NCBI GenBank assembly: GCA_902766415.1
Contig: CACXDR010000049.1
Span: forward strand, 1 to 6,964
Reading direction: 5' to 3'
Origin: an uncultured Lachnospiraceae bacterium
Lineage (GTDB): Bacteria; Bacillota_A; Clostridia; Lachnospirales; Lachnospiraceae
DNA length: 6,964 nt
Part shown: piece after piece, positions 1 to 6,159 of the stretch
How positions within the stretch are numbered: position 1 is the first letter of the stretch
How the letters are laid out: every line of letters starts with the position of its first letter
Position numbers and translations under genes: made by a program
Notes under the pieces: generated by a model
The model's input: only the letters and a program-made list of their open reading frames with translations
What the model was told of the DNA's origin: nothing
The model's database searches: none

Positions 1-90
1 GCTTCACAACTCACGCACCCGGGGCGAGACATCACCCCTGCTGTAGCGGATTGCAGGTACAGGGAACCGCTATCTCCCCGGCTGTGCGGA
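1..90 (-). ncRNA. ffs: Bacterial large signal recognition particle RNA (scRNA/SRP RNA), 5' portion, truncated by the window edge
   Basis: This is the RNA scaffold of the signal recognition particle, which with Ffh delivers ribosomes making membrane and secreted proteins to the membrane. Read on the minus strand, the stretch carries the hallmark 5' (Alu-type) domain of Bacillus/Clostridia large SRP RNA. It has GGGGAGATAGCGG, then TTCCCTGTACCTGCAATCC, then GCTACAGCAGGGG, closely matching the B. subtilis scRNA as I remember it. Only about 90 nt are present; the Alu-domain end, long linker helix and S domain with the Ffh-binding loop lie beyond position 1. The 5' end near 89-91 is inferred from the promoter at 96-124. 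Its place directly downstream of tadA matches the Firmicutes order tadA-scr-dnaX, so dnaX would be expected next, outside the window. B. subtilis calls this gene scr. I am very sure of identity and less sure of the exact first base. Confidence 0.93.
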
Positions 91-95
91 CTTCT

Positions 96-124
96 ATTAT
101 ATGATGAAGAACGCTTCTTGTCAA
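96..124 (-). promoter_or_regulatory. Consensus sigma-A promoter of the SRP RNA gene
   Basis: Read on the minus strand there is a perfect -35 TTGACA (119-124), a 17-bp spacer (102-118) and a perfect -10 TATAAT (96-101). This places the transcription start at about 89-91, the first bases of the SRP RNA. A fully consensus promoter suits a constitutively and highly expressed stable RNA. The -35 hexamer contains the TGA stop codon of tadA (121-123), so the promoter lies against the 3' end of that gene with no intergenic gap. I see no terminator between tadA and the RNA gene, so some read-through from tadA is possible. Confidence 0.92.
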
Positions 125-609
125 TCTCCGCCTTTTTTCCCCGAAATACTCTTCTTTCTCAGGTCCCGGAAAAAGGCGCGCATCATCTCCGCGCACTCCT
201 CCCCGAGGACGCCCTCCGTGACGCTGACCTGGTGGTTCAGCTTCTCCACATGCAGAAGGTCAAGGACGGAGCCGGCGCACCCTGCCTTCGGGTTCCGGCA
301 GCCGAACACCACGCGGGGGATCCGCGCCTGGACGATGGCGCCCGCGCACATTGGGCATGGCTCCAGCGTCACGTAAAGCGTGCAGTCCTCAAGGCGCCAG
401 TCCCCGAACTTCCTGCATGCCTTCCGTATGGCCGCGATCTCCGCGTGGGCCAGCGTGCTCCGGTCCGTCATGCGCCGGTTGTAGCCGTGGGTGTAGACCC
501 TTCCTTCCCTGACGATCACGCAGCCGATCGGCACCTCTCCGAGCGCGGCTGCCTTCTTCGCGTCGCGCATGGCCATCCGCATGAATTTTTCGTCCTCCGT
601 GACTTTCAT
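121..609 (-). CDS. tadA: tRNA-specific adenosine-34 deaminase TadA
   Basis: TadA hydrolytically deaminates adenosine 34 of tRNA-Arg(ACG) to inosine in the cytoplasm, letting one tRNA read CGU, CGC and CGA; the enzyme is usually essential. The 162-residue product has the usual family length. It shows the cytidine/deoxycytidylate deaminase fold motifs: HAE at 55-57 (His55 zinc ligand, Glu57 proton shuttle) and PCPMC at 84-88 (Cys85 and Cys88 zinc ligands). The N-terminal stretch FMRMAMRDAKKAAALGEVPIGCV and the following LEDCTLYVTLEPCPMCAGA are typical of TadA rather than of free-base or CMP deaminases. The ATG at 607-609 is preceded by a GGAGGGA Shine-Dalgarno (621-627) at an 11-nt spacing, slightly long. 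The gene diverges from the response regulator and leads straight into the SRP RNA gene, a conserved Firmicutes arrangement. The lysine-rich C-terminal tail (KKSISGKKGGD) is ordinary variation. Confidence 0.97.
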   Translation of the reverse strand: MKVTEDEKFMRMAMRDAKKAAALGEVPIGCVIVREGRVYTHGYNRRMTDRSTLAHAEIAAIRKACRKFGDWRLEDCTLYVTLEPCPMCAGAIVQARIPRVVFGCRNPKAGCAGSVLDLLHVEKLNHQVSVTEGVLGEECAEMMRAFFRDLRKKSISGKKGGD

Positions 610-651
610 GTCCTGCCGGCTCCCTCCCCTGAATCTGTTCTTCTGTCCCGC

Positions 652-680
652 ATTATGCTATATTAAAAGATGGATGTGTA
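652..680 (-). promoter_or_regulatory. Possible tadA promoter
   Basis: On the minus strand a CATAAT -10-like hexamer (652-657) lies 17 bp downstream of a weak TACACA -35-like hexamer (675-680). It would start transcription near 645, giving a leader of about 35 nt that includes the tadA Shine-Dalgarno. The -10 matches consensus at five of six positions and the -35 at four of six. The position is sensible, but the match is modest and unconfirmed. Confidence 0.35.
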
Positions 681-704
681 CGCCCCTCCCGGGGCTGTCC
701 GTCC

Positions 705-728
705 GGCCGCGTCCGTAATTCCGCGGCC
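705..728. promoter_or_regulatory. GC-rich inverted repeat in the divergent tadA/response-regulator intergenic region
   Basis: GGCCGCG (705-711) and CGCGGCC (722-728) form a perfect 7-bp inverted repeat around a 10-nt spacer. It lies between the start codons of the divergent tadA and response-regulator genes, about 50 bp upstream of the regulator ATG. CGTCCG also occurs twice at a 10-bp pitch (700-705 and 710-715), the spacing OmpR-family regulators favour for tandem half-sites. The element could be an autoregulatory operator, an RNA hairpin in the leader, or chance in GC-rich DNA. I could not place a convincing plus-strand promoter between it and the regulator gene; the only -10-like sequence, TATACC at 755-760, has no good -35 partner. 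Confidence 0.25.
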
Positions 729-776
729 TGCAGCTTGTCTTTTTCAGTACAAAGTATACCATGAGGTGACAACGAT

Positions 777-1475
777 ATGCAGAAAATCCTGGTTTGTGAC
801 GACGACAAAGAGATCGTCGAAGCCATCAGCATCTACCTGTCCGGCGAGGGCTTCCAGGTCCTCCGCGCATACGACGGGTTCGAGGCGCTTAAGGTCATGG
901 AGGAGACTCCGGTGGACCTTATGATCGTCGACGTCATGATGCCCGGCCTCGACGGCATCCGCACCACGCTGAAGGTGCGCGAGACCAGCACCATCCCGAT
1001 CATCATCCTTTCCGCGAAGTCCGAGGACAACGACAAGATCCTGGGCCTGAACATCGGCGCGGACGACTATCTCACGAAGCCCTTCAACCCGCTGGAGCTC
1101 GTGGCCCGCGTAAAGAGCCAGCTCCGCCGCTACACTGAGCTCGGGAACCTCGGAAGCCGCGAGAGCTCCTCCGTCATTACGGTCGGCGACCTGAAGATCG
1201 ACGATGAGACGAAGGAGGTCACCGTTTCCGGGAACCAGGTGCGCCTTACCCCGATCGAATACAATATCCTCCTCCTTCTCGCGCGGAACGCGGGCAAGGT
1301 CTTCTCCATCGACGAGATCTACGAAAAGATCTGGAACGAGGAGGCGATCGGCGCCGACAACACCGTCGCCGTGCACATCCGCCACATCCGCGAAAAGATC
1401 GAGATCAATCCGCGTGAGCCGCGCTACCTGAAGGTCGTCTGGGGCGTCGGCTACAAGATCGAAAAGCAGTCATGA
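777..1475 (+). CDS. OmpR/PhoB-family response regulator transcription factor
   Basis: This is a DNA-binding response regulator, presumably phosphorylated by the kinase encoded immediately downstream. The 232 residues divide into an N-terminal receiver domain (about 3-115) and a C-terminal winged-helix domain (about 133-229). The receiver has the acidic pocket (Asp8-Asp10), the phosphoacceptor Asp52 in LMIVDVMMPG, the switch Ser79 and the invariant Lys101 in LTKPF. The DNA-binding domain shows LTPIEYNILLLL, the recognition-helix region NTVAVHIRHIREKI and the closing wing VWGVGYKI. All catalytic residues are present, so it should be phosphorylation-competent. The ATG is preceded by GAGGTGA (763-769) at a 7-nt spacing. 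The stop overlaps the kinase start as ATGA (1472-1475), implying translational coupling. Sequence style is closest to the VanR-like group of Firmicutes regulators, but nothing nearby supports a vancomycin role, so no symbol is given and the target genes are unknown. Confidence 0.95.
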   Translation: MQKILVCDDDKEIVEAISIYLSGEGFQVLRAYDGFEALKVMEETPVDLMIVDVMMPGLDGIRTTLKVRETSTIPIIILSAKSEDNDKILGLNIGADDYLTKPFNPLELVARVKSQLRRYTELGNLGSRESSSVITVGDLKIDDETKEVTVSGNQVRLTPIEYNILLLLARNAGKVFSIDEIYEKIWNEEAIGADNTVAVHIRHIREKIEINPREPRYLKVVWGVGYKIEKQS

Positions 1476-3754
1476 AAAAGGAAAAGAATCCCGGGCGCGT
1501 CTTTACCGCGCTGAAATGGGTGACGCTGGTGCTTCACCTTCTCGCCTTCTCGTGTTTTGTGGCCGGCGTCTCCCTGATCTACTGCAACGCGAACTTCAAG
1601 AAGGGCTTCTTCTGGATGGACGAGGAGGCCTACGAGGATTCGCCGGCATTTTCCTCCGTGCTCGGGGAGCAGGTCGACGAGCTCTTCGACTATATCCGCT
1701 ACCGCGACGTGTTCCAGTCGGCGGGCGAGCTGGACCCGGACAGTGATCTTTTCGCCCTGTCCACGGGTACCGGCATGGAGGAGATCTGGACGCTGAACGA
1801 CGTCCTTGAGTACGCGAAGGAGCACGGCTACTCCTTTGACAACGACTACCATGTGATCCGCGACAGCTCCGCGCCCGAGGGCGACGGCCGCACCTTCCCT
1901 GTCACCTGGCGCGCCTACCGGAGGGACCAGGCGATCACCTCGCCCGGCGACAATTTCGTCTCGCTGGACTACATGACGCGCGAGGTCCTGACCTGCCTCG
2001 GCAATTTTTCGCGAAGCAATATCCTCTTCAACACGGGAAGCACGAACCTTCTTTACCGCGTTTCCTTTGAGGGGCGCAGACTTTACACGAACAACGAGGC
2101 TCTGACGGCCGACATCGCCCGCTCGTACGGGCGCTACGCGATCTTCAGCTCCTCATCGCTCCTTCCGGACAACAACCTTCCCGTAACGCCGGAGGATATC
2201 GTGGCCCTCATAAAGGACGCGAATACGGATACGGACGACCCGGAATACGAAGTCATCTTCGCGGTCGATACGAAATATCCTGCGGACGACGCCTTCTCCC
2301 GCGGGCGGGAGGATTACAGCCGGAAGCGCACGATCTATTATTACGGCATGCTGCTCACCATGGCCGGGGGCGCGTTCCTGCTCCTCACCATAGCTGTGAT
2401 GATCCTGATGAGCGGGCACACCGAGCCGCGGCAGAAGGAGGTCACGCTGCTCCGGTTCGACCGGCGCATGCCGGAGCGGAACGTGCTTCTCTGGGCTGCC
2501 GTCTGCATCGTCCTCCTCTTTGCCGCGGACCATACGCTTCTCCGGCTCCTCCACATGGTGCTGCCGGAAAACACATGGGTCTTCGCCGGGAAGATGCTTG
2601 CGGACGTGGTCATCTACCTTTCCGCGCTCCCGCTGTTCTTCTCCCTGCTCCGCACCTTCAAGGCCGGGCTCCTGTGGGAAAACAGCCTGATGAAGCAGCT
2701 CGCGGCAGCGGCGTCGGCGTTTGCCGTCGACATCACCTTCTCGCGGCGCTTTTTTATCTATTTTTCGTGCTTCGCGCTGTTCAACATCCTGGCCGGGATC
2801 CTGATGGCGTGGCTCGTGTGCGCGCGGAAGACGCTCTTCTCCCGGGTCGCGGTATTCGTGATCCTGATCGTCGTTTTTATCGTCGACGGCTGGTTCTGCC
2901 GTAAATTCATGCGGAAGCGCGGGCAGTCCGACCGGCTCGTGGAGGCGATCCAGAGCCTCTCGTCCGGGACCATGGCACAGCTGCCGCTTTCGGAGTTCGA
3001 GGGGCGCGAGGCGCGGCTCGCCGCGACCATCAACAACGTCAACGCCGGGCTCCAGAAGGCGCTGAACGACCAGGTCCGGAGCGAGCGCATGAAGGCGGAG
3101 CTCATCACGAACGTCTCGCACGACATCAAGACGCCGCTCACGTCCATCATCAATTACGTGGATCTTATAAAGCGCGCGCACCCGGAGGACCCGAAGATCC
3201 AGGAGTACCTCGCGGTGCTCGACCAGAAATCGCAGCACCTGAAGACGCTGACCGAGGACCTTGTCGAGGCCAGCAAGGCGTCCACCGGCAACGTGCAGAT
3301 CACGGCGGCGGACATCGACTTCGTCGAGCTCGCGTACCAGACGAACGGCGAATTCGAGGAGCGGTTCGCGGAGAAGGACCTGCAGCTCATCGCCAACATG
3401 CCGGGCGACCCCATCATTATCCACGCGGACGGCCAGCACCTCTGGCGCGTGCTGGAAAACCTCTACAACAACGCGTACAAGTACGCGGCGCCGAATTCCC
3501 GCGTCTACGTGGACCTGATCCGCGAGGCGGGGAAGGCAAGGTTCACCATGAAGAACATCTCGGCGAGCCCGCTGAACATCAGTCCGGACGAGCTGACCGA
3601 GCGTTTTGTCCGCGGCGACGTGTCCCGCACCACCGAAGGCAGCGGCCTGGGGCTTTCCATCGCGCAGTCGCTCACGGAGCTCCAGGGCGGCAAGTTCCGG
3701 ATCGAGATCGACGGCGACTACTTCAAGGCCTCCGTCATCTTCCCCGTCGCATGA
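1472..3754 (+). CDS. Multi-pass membrane sensor histidine kinase with a large extracytoplasmic domain
   Basis: This is the partner kinase of the preceding regulator, overlapping it by 4 bp. The 760 residues run as follows: cytoplasmic start; helix 1 (about 14-37); an extracytoplasmic region of about 250 residues (38-287) in which I recognise no known domain; five further helices (about 289-313, 338-360, 372-393, 427-449, 458-475); a HAMP-like linker (about 476-535); a HisKA dimerisation/phosphoacceptor domain with ITNVSHDIKTPLTSI, phospho-His550; and a HATPase_c domain (about 650-758). The ATP-binding domain has an N box (Glu662, Asn663, Asn666, Asn667), an F-box-like RFVRGD (711-716) and an intact G2 box GSGLGLSIAQ (723-732). 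The usual DxGxG G1 box is missing: the equivalent place reads MKNISASPLNISPDE (693-707). The intact H, N and G2 boxes argue for an active kinase. The signal is unknown; the domain size and extra helices suggest an envelope or membrane-associated ligand. The ATG start is fixed by the ATGA overlap. Confidence 0.94.
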   Translation: MKKEKNPGRVFTALKWVTLVLHLLAFSCFVAGVSLIYCNANFKKGFFWMDEEAYEDSPAFSSVLGEQVDELFDYIRYRDVFQSAGELDPDSDLFALSTGTGMEEIWTLNDVLEYAKEHGYSFDNDYHVIRDSSAPEGDGRTFPVTWRAYRRDQAITSPGDNFVSLDYMTREVLTCLGNFSRSNILFNTGSTNLLYRVSFEGRRLYTNNEALTADIARSYGRYAIFSSSSLLPDNNLPVTPEDIVALIKDANTDTDDPEYEVIFAVDTKYPADDAFSRGREDYSRKRTIYYYGMLLTMAGGAFLLLTIAVMILMSGHTEPRQKEVTLLRFDRRMPERNVLLWAAVCIVLLFAADHTLLRLLHMVLPENTWVFAGKMLADVVIYLSALPLFFSLLRTFKAGLLWENSLMKQLAAAASAFAVDITFSRRFFIYFSCFALFNILAGILMAWLVCARKTLFSRVAVFVILIVVFIVDGWFCRKFMRKRGQSDRLVEAIQSLSSGTMAQLPLSEFEGREARLAATINNVNAGLQKALNDQVRSERMKAELITNVSHDIKTPLTSIINYVDLIKRAHPEDPKIQEYLAVLDQKSQHLKTLTEDLVEASKASTGNVQITAADIDFVELAYQTNGEFEERFAEKDLQLIANMPGDPIIIHADGQHLWRVLENLYNNAYKYAAPNSRVYVDLIREAGKARFTMKNISASPLNISPDELTERFVRGDVSRTTEGSGLGLSIAQSLTELQGGKFRIEIDGDYFKASVIFPVA

Positions 3755-3758
3755 TTTC

Positions 3759-3783
3759 GACCATGGGGACTGTCCCCATGGTC
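3759..3783. repeat. REP-like palindrome, left copy
   Basis: This perfect 25-bp palindrome has 12-bp arms, GACCATGGGGAC (3759-3770) and GTCCCCATGGTC (3772-3783), around a single T. It starts 4 bp after the kinase stop codon. Its 21-bp core is the reverse complement of the core of the palindrome at 3819-3859. Two such cores facing each other about 47 bp apart resemble the BIME arrangement of repetitive extragenic palindromes. GGGGAC...GTCCCC palindromes recur in many Clostridia genomes as I remember them. In RNA it would form a very stable hairpin, so it may act as a terminator or as a 3'-end stabiliser for the regulator-kinase mRNA. No T-run follows it. Confidence 0.75.
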
Positions 3784-3818
3784 CAACACAAAAGCCGCTT
3801 TATGTTGAATATCCACAC

Positions 3819-3859
3819 AAATGTTGAGCCATGGGGACAGTCCCCATGGCTCAACATTT
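3819..3859. repeat. REP-like palindrome, right copy, and possible bidirectional terminator
   Basis: This perfect 41-bp palindrome has 20-bp arms (3819-3838 and 3840-3859) around a single A. The inner core CCATGGGGAC-A-GTCCCCATGG matches the left copy at 3759-3783 in opposite orientation. The outer arms add AAATGTTGAG and its complement. On the plus strand it is followed by TTGTTC after the closing ATTT, and on the minus strand the stem ends in ATTTG, so T-tracts are short in both directions. It lies between the convergent kinase and glucokinase genes, 22 bp from the glucokinase stop codon, where a shared terminator is expected. The surrounding DNA (about 3785-3880) is visibly richer in A and T than the neighbouring genes, consistent with an inserted element. 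Confidence 0.75.
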
Positions 3860-3881
3860 TGTTCAGTATTCAGATCTGCGT

Positions 3882-4841
3882 TCAGATGGTCTTCGGCTTG
3901 AGGATCAGGCGCGCCGCGCCGTAGATCCCCGCGTCGTTGCCGAGTCCGGCGGGCACGACCTTGCCGCGGTTCGCGGAGATCGGGGTGAATTCGTCGTAAT
4001 ACTTCCGGATCTTGTCGATCAGGTAGGACCCTGCGCGGGAAACTCCGCCGCCGATGATGAAGACGTCCGGGTCGATCGTCATCGCGAGGTGGTTGACCGC
4101 GATGCCGAGGTAGCGCGCGACGGTCTCAAGGACCCTGTCCGCAAGCGCGTCCCCCTGCTTCCCGAGGTCGCACACGTCCTTCGCGGTAAGGCTGTCCCCG
4201 AGCGCCCGCATGGCCGACTCGTCAGAGCACTGCGCCATCATCCGCTTTGCCACGCGTACGATGCCGGTAGCGCTCGCCACCTGCTCAAGGCACCCGCAGG
4301 CGCCGCAGTTGCACTTATCCGTCTCCTCGTCCGAGACGTGCAGATGCCCGATCTCGCCGCCGAGGCCGTGCCGCCCGGAAACGATCTCATGGTTCAGGAT
4401 GACGCCGCCGCCGACGCCCGTCCCGAGCGTGATCATGACCGCGTCCCCCGCGCCCGCGCCGCCGCCTCTCCACGCCTCTCCGAGCGCGGCGACATTGGCG
4501 TCGTTCCCGATCTTCACGGGGACCTCATCAAGAAGGATGGAAAGCTCCCTCGCCGGGTAGCGGTCCTTCCAGTGCAGATTCACGCACACCTCGACGAAGC
4601 CGTTCGGCTGCACCGGTCCCGGGACCCCCATCCCGATACCGACAAGGTCGGAGACCGGTATCCCGTCCTGCCCAAGCACCCCGCGGATCGATGCCGCGAT
4701 ATCCGATATGACGTTTGCCCCTTCATTCGAGCGGTCCGTAGGGATCTCCCACTTCTTAAGAAGCTCCCCGTTGTTCTTCGCGAACATGCCGAGCTTTACG
4801 GACGTTCCGCCGACATCGACTCCGATCGCAATCTTTCCCAT
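3882..4841 (-). CDS. glcK: ROK-family glucokinase
   Basis: This enzyme phosphorylates glucose to glucose-6-phosphate with ATP in the cytoplasm, feeding sugar released inside the cell or imported without PTS into glycolysis. The 319 residues match the usual ROK glucokinase length. Visible motifs are the N-terminal phosphate loop IGVDVGGTSVKLG (6-18), the sugar-binding and catalytic GNDANVAALGE (112-122, catalytic base Asp114), the second phosphate loop TLGTGVGGGV (138-147), EIGH (163-166), and the zinc motif CNCGACGCLE (177-186; Cys177, Cys179 and Cys184 with His166 as expected ligands). IIGGGVS (262-268) belongs to the adenosine-binding region. There is no N-terminal helix-turn-helix, so this is an enzyme and not a NagC/XylR-type repressor. 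The ATG is preceded by GGGAGGAG (4846-4853) about 5 nt away, and the upstream DUF5711-like gene ends 38 bp earlier, so the two are probably co-transcribed. The substrate could include other hexoses; glucose is the family default. Confidence 0.93.
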   Translation of the reverse strand: MGKIAIGVDVGGTSVKLGMFAKNNGELLKKWEIPTDRSNEGANVISDIAASIRGVLGQDGIPVSDLVGIGMGVPGPVQPNGFVEVCVNLHWKDRYPARELSILLDEVPVKIGNDANVAALGEAWRGGGAGAGDAVMITLGTGVGGGVILNHEIVSGRHGLGGEIGHLHVSDEETDKCNCGACGCLEQVASATGIVRVAKRMMAQCSDESAMRALGDSLTAKDVCDLGKQGDALADRVLETVARYLGIAVNHLAMTIDPDVFIIGGGVSRAGSYLIDKIRKYYDEFTPISANRGKVVPAGLGNDAGIYGAARLILKPKTI

Positions 4842-4879
4842 AATTCTCCTCCCGCTGTTTTTCTGGTTAAACGCCGCGC

Positions 4880-6118
4880 TCAGCGCAGGCGCACCGCCTT
4901 CAGGTTGTAGGGCCCGGCAAAAAGGAACTCTCCCGGGACTGTGCCCTTGCGCATCCTTACCACCGGGAAGTTCAGCTCCCCGAGGAATTTCCTTGTTCCG
5001 GCAAGGTTATAGATCATGCCGCTGTTCGAGTTGAACAGATATACGTATTCGTCGTCGACAGACGCGTAAAGGAAGCTCTCGTCGAACTCCTTGCTCATCA
5101 CCTGCGTCCCGTCCGGCTTGTAGACCTCAAGCCGGTACTTCATCTGGGAATCCGACGCGTCGCAGACCACGCCGACGTAGGAGTCGCTGTAAAAAAGCGA
5201 GCGGATCTCGTCGGTCATCCGGACCTCCTTCAGGAGCTCCGGCGAGGCAAGATTCCTCGACGAGAAGAAGCAGAGCCCCGTGTTGGACGCCGCAAAGGAA
5301 TACGTGCTGTCGAAGTAATGCACCTCAGCCATGAGGCTGTCGGTAAACTGCTCGTCAAAGCCGCCGACCAGGCGGTTCGGGATGTTCTTCCCGATCTCCG
5401 AGAAGTCATAGAACACGACCCGCCCCATCAGGCTCCCGCCGCTCAGGTACTCGTAGGAGACCATAAGGCGCGTGCCGTCCGGCGAAAGCGCGAGGTCCGT
5501 GGGATAGCCGTCCCCGGAAATGATGGACTTCACCGTGATGTCAAGCGAGGAGCCGTCCTCCTTGAAGAACATGATGTAGCTCGAGGACGCGTCCTCCTCA
5601 ATGGCCGCGGCCACGCCGGTGCCCGAGATGGCGGCCCTCGTCAGCGGAAGCAGCGTCGAAGCCTCGCCGACCCTCCCCTCCGGGTCATAGATCCGCAGGT
5701 CCGAGCCCTGGCAGTCCGCGATCACGGCGTAGTTCCCGTTCACGGAGATCTTCGGATTCTTCATCTCATAGGTGTCGACCCAGAGCTCCGTGCCCCTTGC
5801 GGACAGGCAGGTGACGCCGTCCTTCGAGTACTTGAGGAACCCGCTGCCGAAGGGTTCATACCCCACCAGGCTTCCCTGGTTCATATCCTTCTGCCAGACG
5901 ACGGAATAGGTCTCGTACGCCATATACCGGCGGAAGAGGAAAATGCTCAGCGCCGCCACGATCGTGACGGCCATCACCGCGGGGACCACGCGTTTCAGGA
6001 TCCTCTGCCGCCGTGCCTTCGCCGCCCTCAGCGTCTCCTCATCGTGAAACCCTGCGCCGTCATCGACGCCGCCGCGGATCGTTCTGATATTCGGATGTCT
6101 GTTGTTATAATCAGCCAT
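4880..6118 (-). CDS. Membrane-anchored beta-propeller-like protein, DUF5711 family (probable)
   Basis: Function is unknown. The 412-residue product has a basic, disordered N-terminus (1-42, with KARRQRILKR just before the membrane), one transmembrane helix (about 43-63, VVPAVMAVTIVAALSIFLF) and a long C-terminal part. By the positive-inside rule that part (about 66-412) faces outside. It is made of repeated beta-strand blocks such as WQKDMNQGSLVGYEPFGSGF, LWVDTYEMKNPKISVNGNYA, PTDLALSPDGTRLMVSYEY and YLFNSNSGMIYNLAG. These look like WD40/PQQ-like propeller blades, and the overall pattern fits the DUF5711 family of Clostridia as I remember it. The ATG at 6116-6118 is preceded two codons upstream by an in-frame TGA, so the gene cannot start earlier. 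No Shine-Dalgarno is visible; a hairpin at 6128-6158 occupies that region. The next in-frame Met is residue 49, inside the helix. It lies 41 bp after the upstream membrane gene and 38 bp before the glucokinase gene. Confidence 0.85.
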   Translation of the reverse strand: MADYNNRHPNIRTIRGGVDDGAGFHDEETLRAAKARRQRILKRVVPAVMAVTIVAALSIFLFRRYMAYETYSVVWQKDMNQGSLVGYEPFGSGFLKYSKDGVTCLSARGTELWVDTYEMKNPKISVNGNYAVIADCQGSDLRIYDPEGRVGEASTLLPLTRAAISGTGVAAAIEEDASSSYIMFFKEDGSSLDITVKSIISGDGYPTDLALSPDGTRLMVSYEYLSGGSLMGRVVFYDFSEIGKNIPNRLVGGFDEQFTDSLMAEVHYFDSTYSFAASNTGLCFFSSRNLASPELLKEVRMTDEIRSLFYSDSYVGVVCDASDSQMKYRLEVYKPDGTQVMSKEFDESFLYASVDDEYVYLFNSNSGMIYNLAGTRKFLGELNFPVVRMRKGTVPGEFLFAGPYNLKAVRLR

Positions 6119-6127
6119 AAGTCAGGA

Positions 6128-6158
6128 GCCCAGGCGGGAAATGCCCCGCCCGGCGGGC
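6128..6158 (-). promoter_or_regulatory. Strong GC-rich hairpin between two membrane-protein genes
   Basis: On the minus strand GGCGGG (6145-6150) pairs with CCCGCC (6133-6138) around a GCATTT loop. An outer GCCC (6155-6158) pairs with GGGC (6128-6131) across an asymmetric internal loop. The hairpin starts one base after the TAA of the upstream gene and ends 9 nt before the ATG of the next. No T-run follows (TCCTGACTT), so it does not look like a full intrinsic terminator. It could protect the upstream mRNA end, attenuate transcription partly, or control initiation on the downstream gene. Confidence 0.6.
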
Positions 6159-6159
6159 T

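Noticed and set aside
118..666. A 182-codon plus-strand open frame opposite tadA
   Set aside because: TadA has complete catalytic motifs on the minus strand, and the plus-strand frame is an antisense shadow with no supporting features.
744..1385. A 213-codon minus-strand open frame opposite the response regulator
   Set aside because: Low-complexity Val/Asp/Leu/Arg composition, the typical shadow of a GC-rich gene, and no ribosome site evident. The plus-strand regulator is unambiguous.
2153..3439. A 428-codon open frame on the minus strand, antisense to the histidine kinase
   Set aside because: Its product is rich in Arg, Glu, Val and Asp with no motif or fold pattern. It mirrors a gene with strong H, N and G2 box evidence on the other strand, and GC-biased third codon positions create such open antisense frames.
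777..3754. Assigning the two-component pair as VanR/VanS
   Set aside because: The regulator is VanR-like only in general style. No vancomycin resistance genes are adjacent, and the kinase architecture (six helices, large external domain) does not fit VanS.
3759..3859. A CRISPR array or a full insertion sequence at the palindromes
   Set aside because: There are only two repeat cores, in opposite orientation and palindromic, with no regular spacers, no cas gene and no transposase frame in the 127-bp gap.
4875..4886. A small GCGCT-G-AGCGC palindrome at the end of the DUF5711-like gene, as a terminator
   Set aside because: The 5-bp arms overlap the stop codon and no T-run follows on the minus strand, and the glucokinase ribosome site lies just downstream, so termination here is unlikely.
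3831..4910. A 359-codon plus-strand open frame opposite the glucokinase gene
   Set aside because: It starts inside the right palindrome and has an Arg/Asp/Val/Pro-rich product without recognisable domains. The opposite strand has a complete ROK kinase with a good ribosome site.
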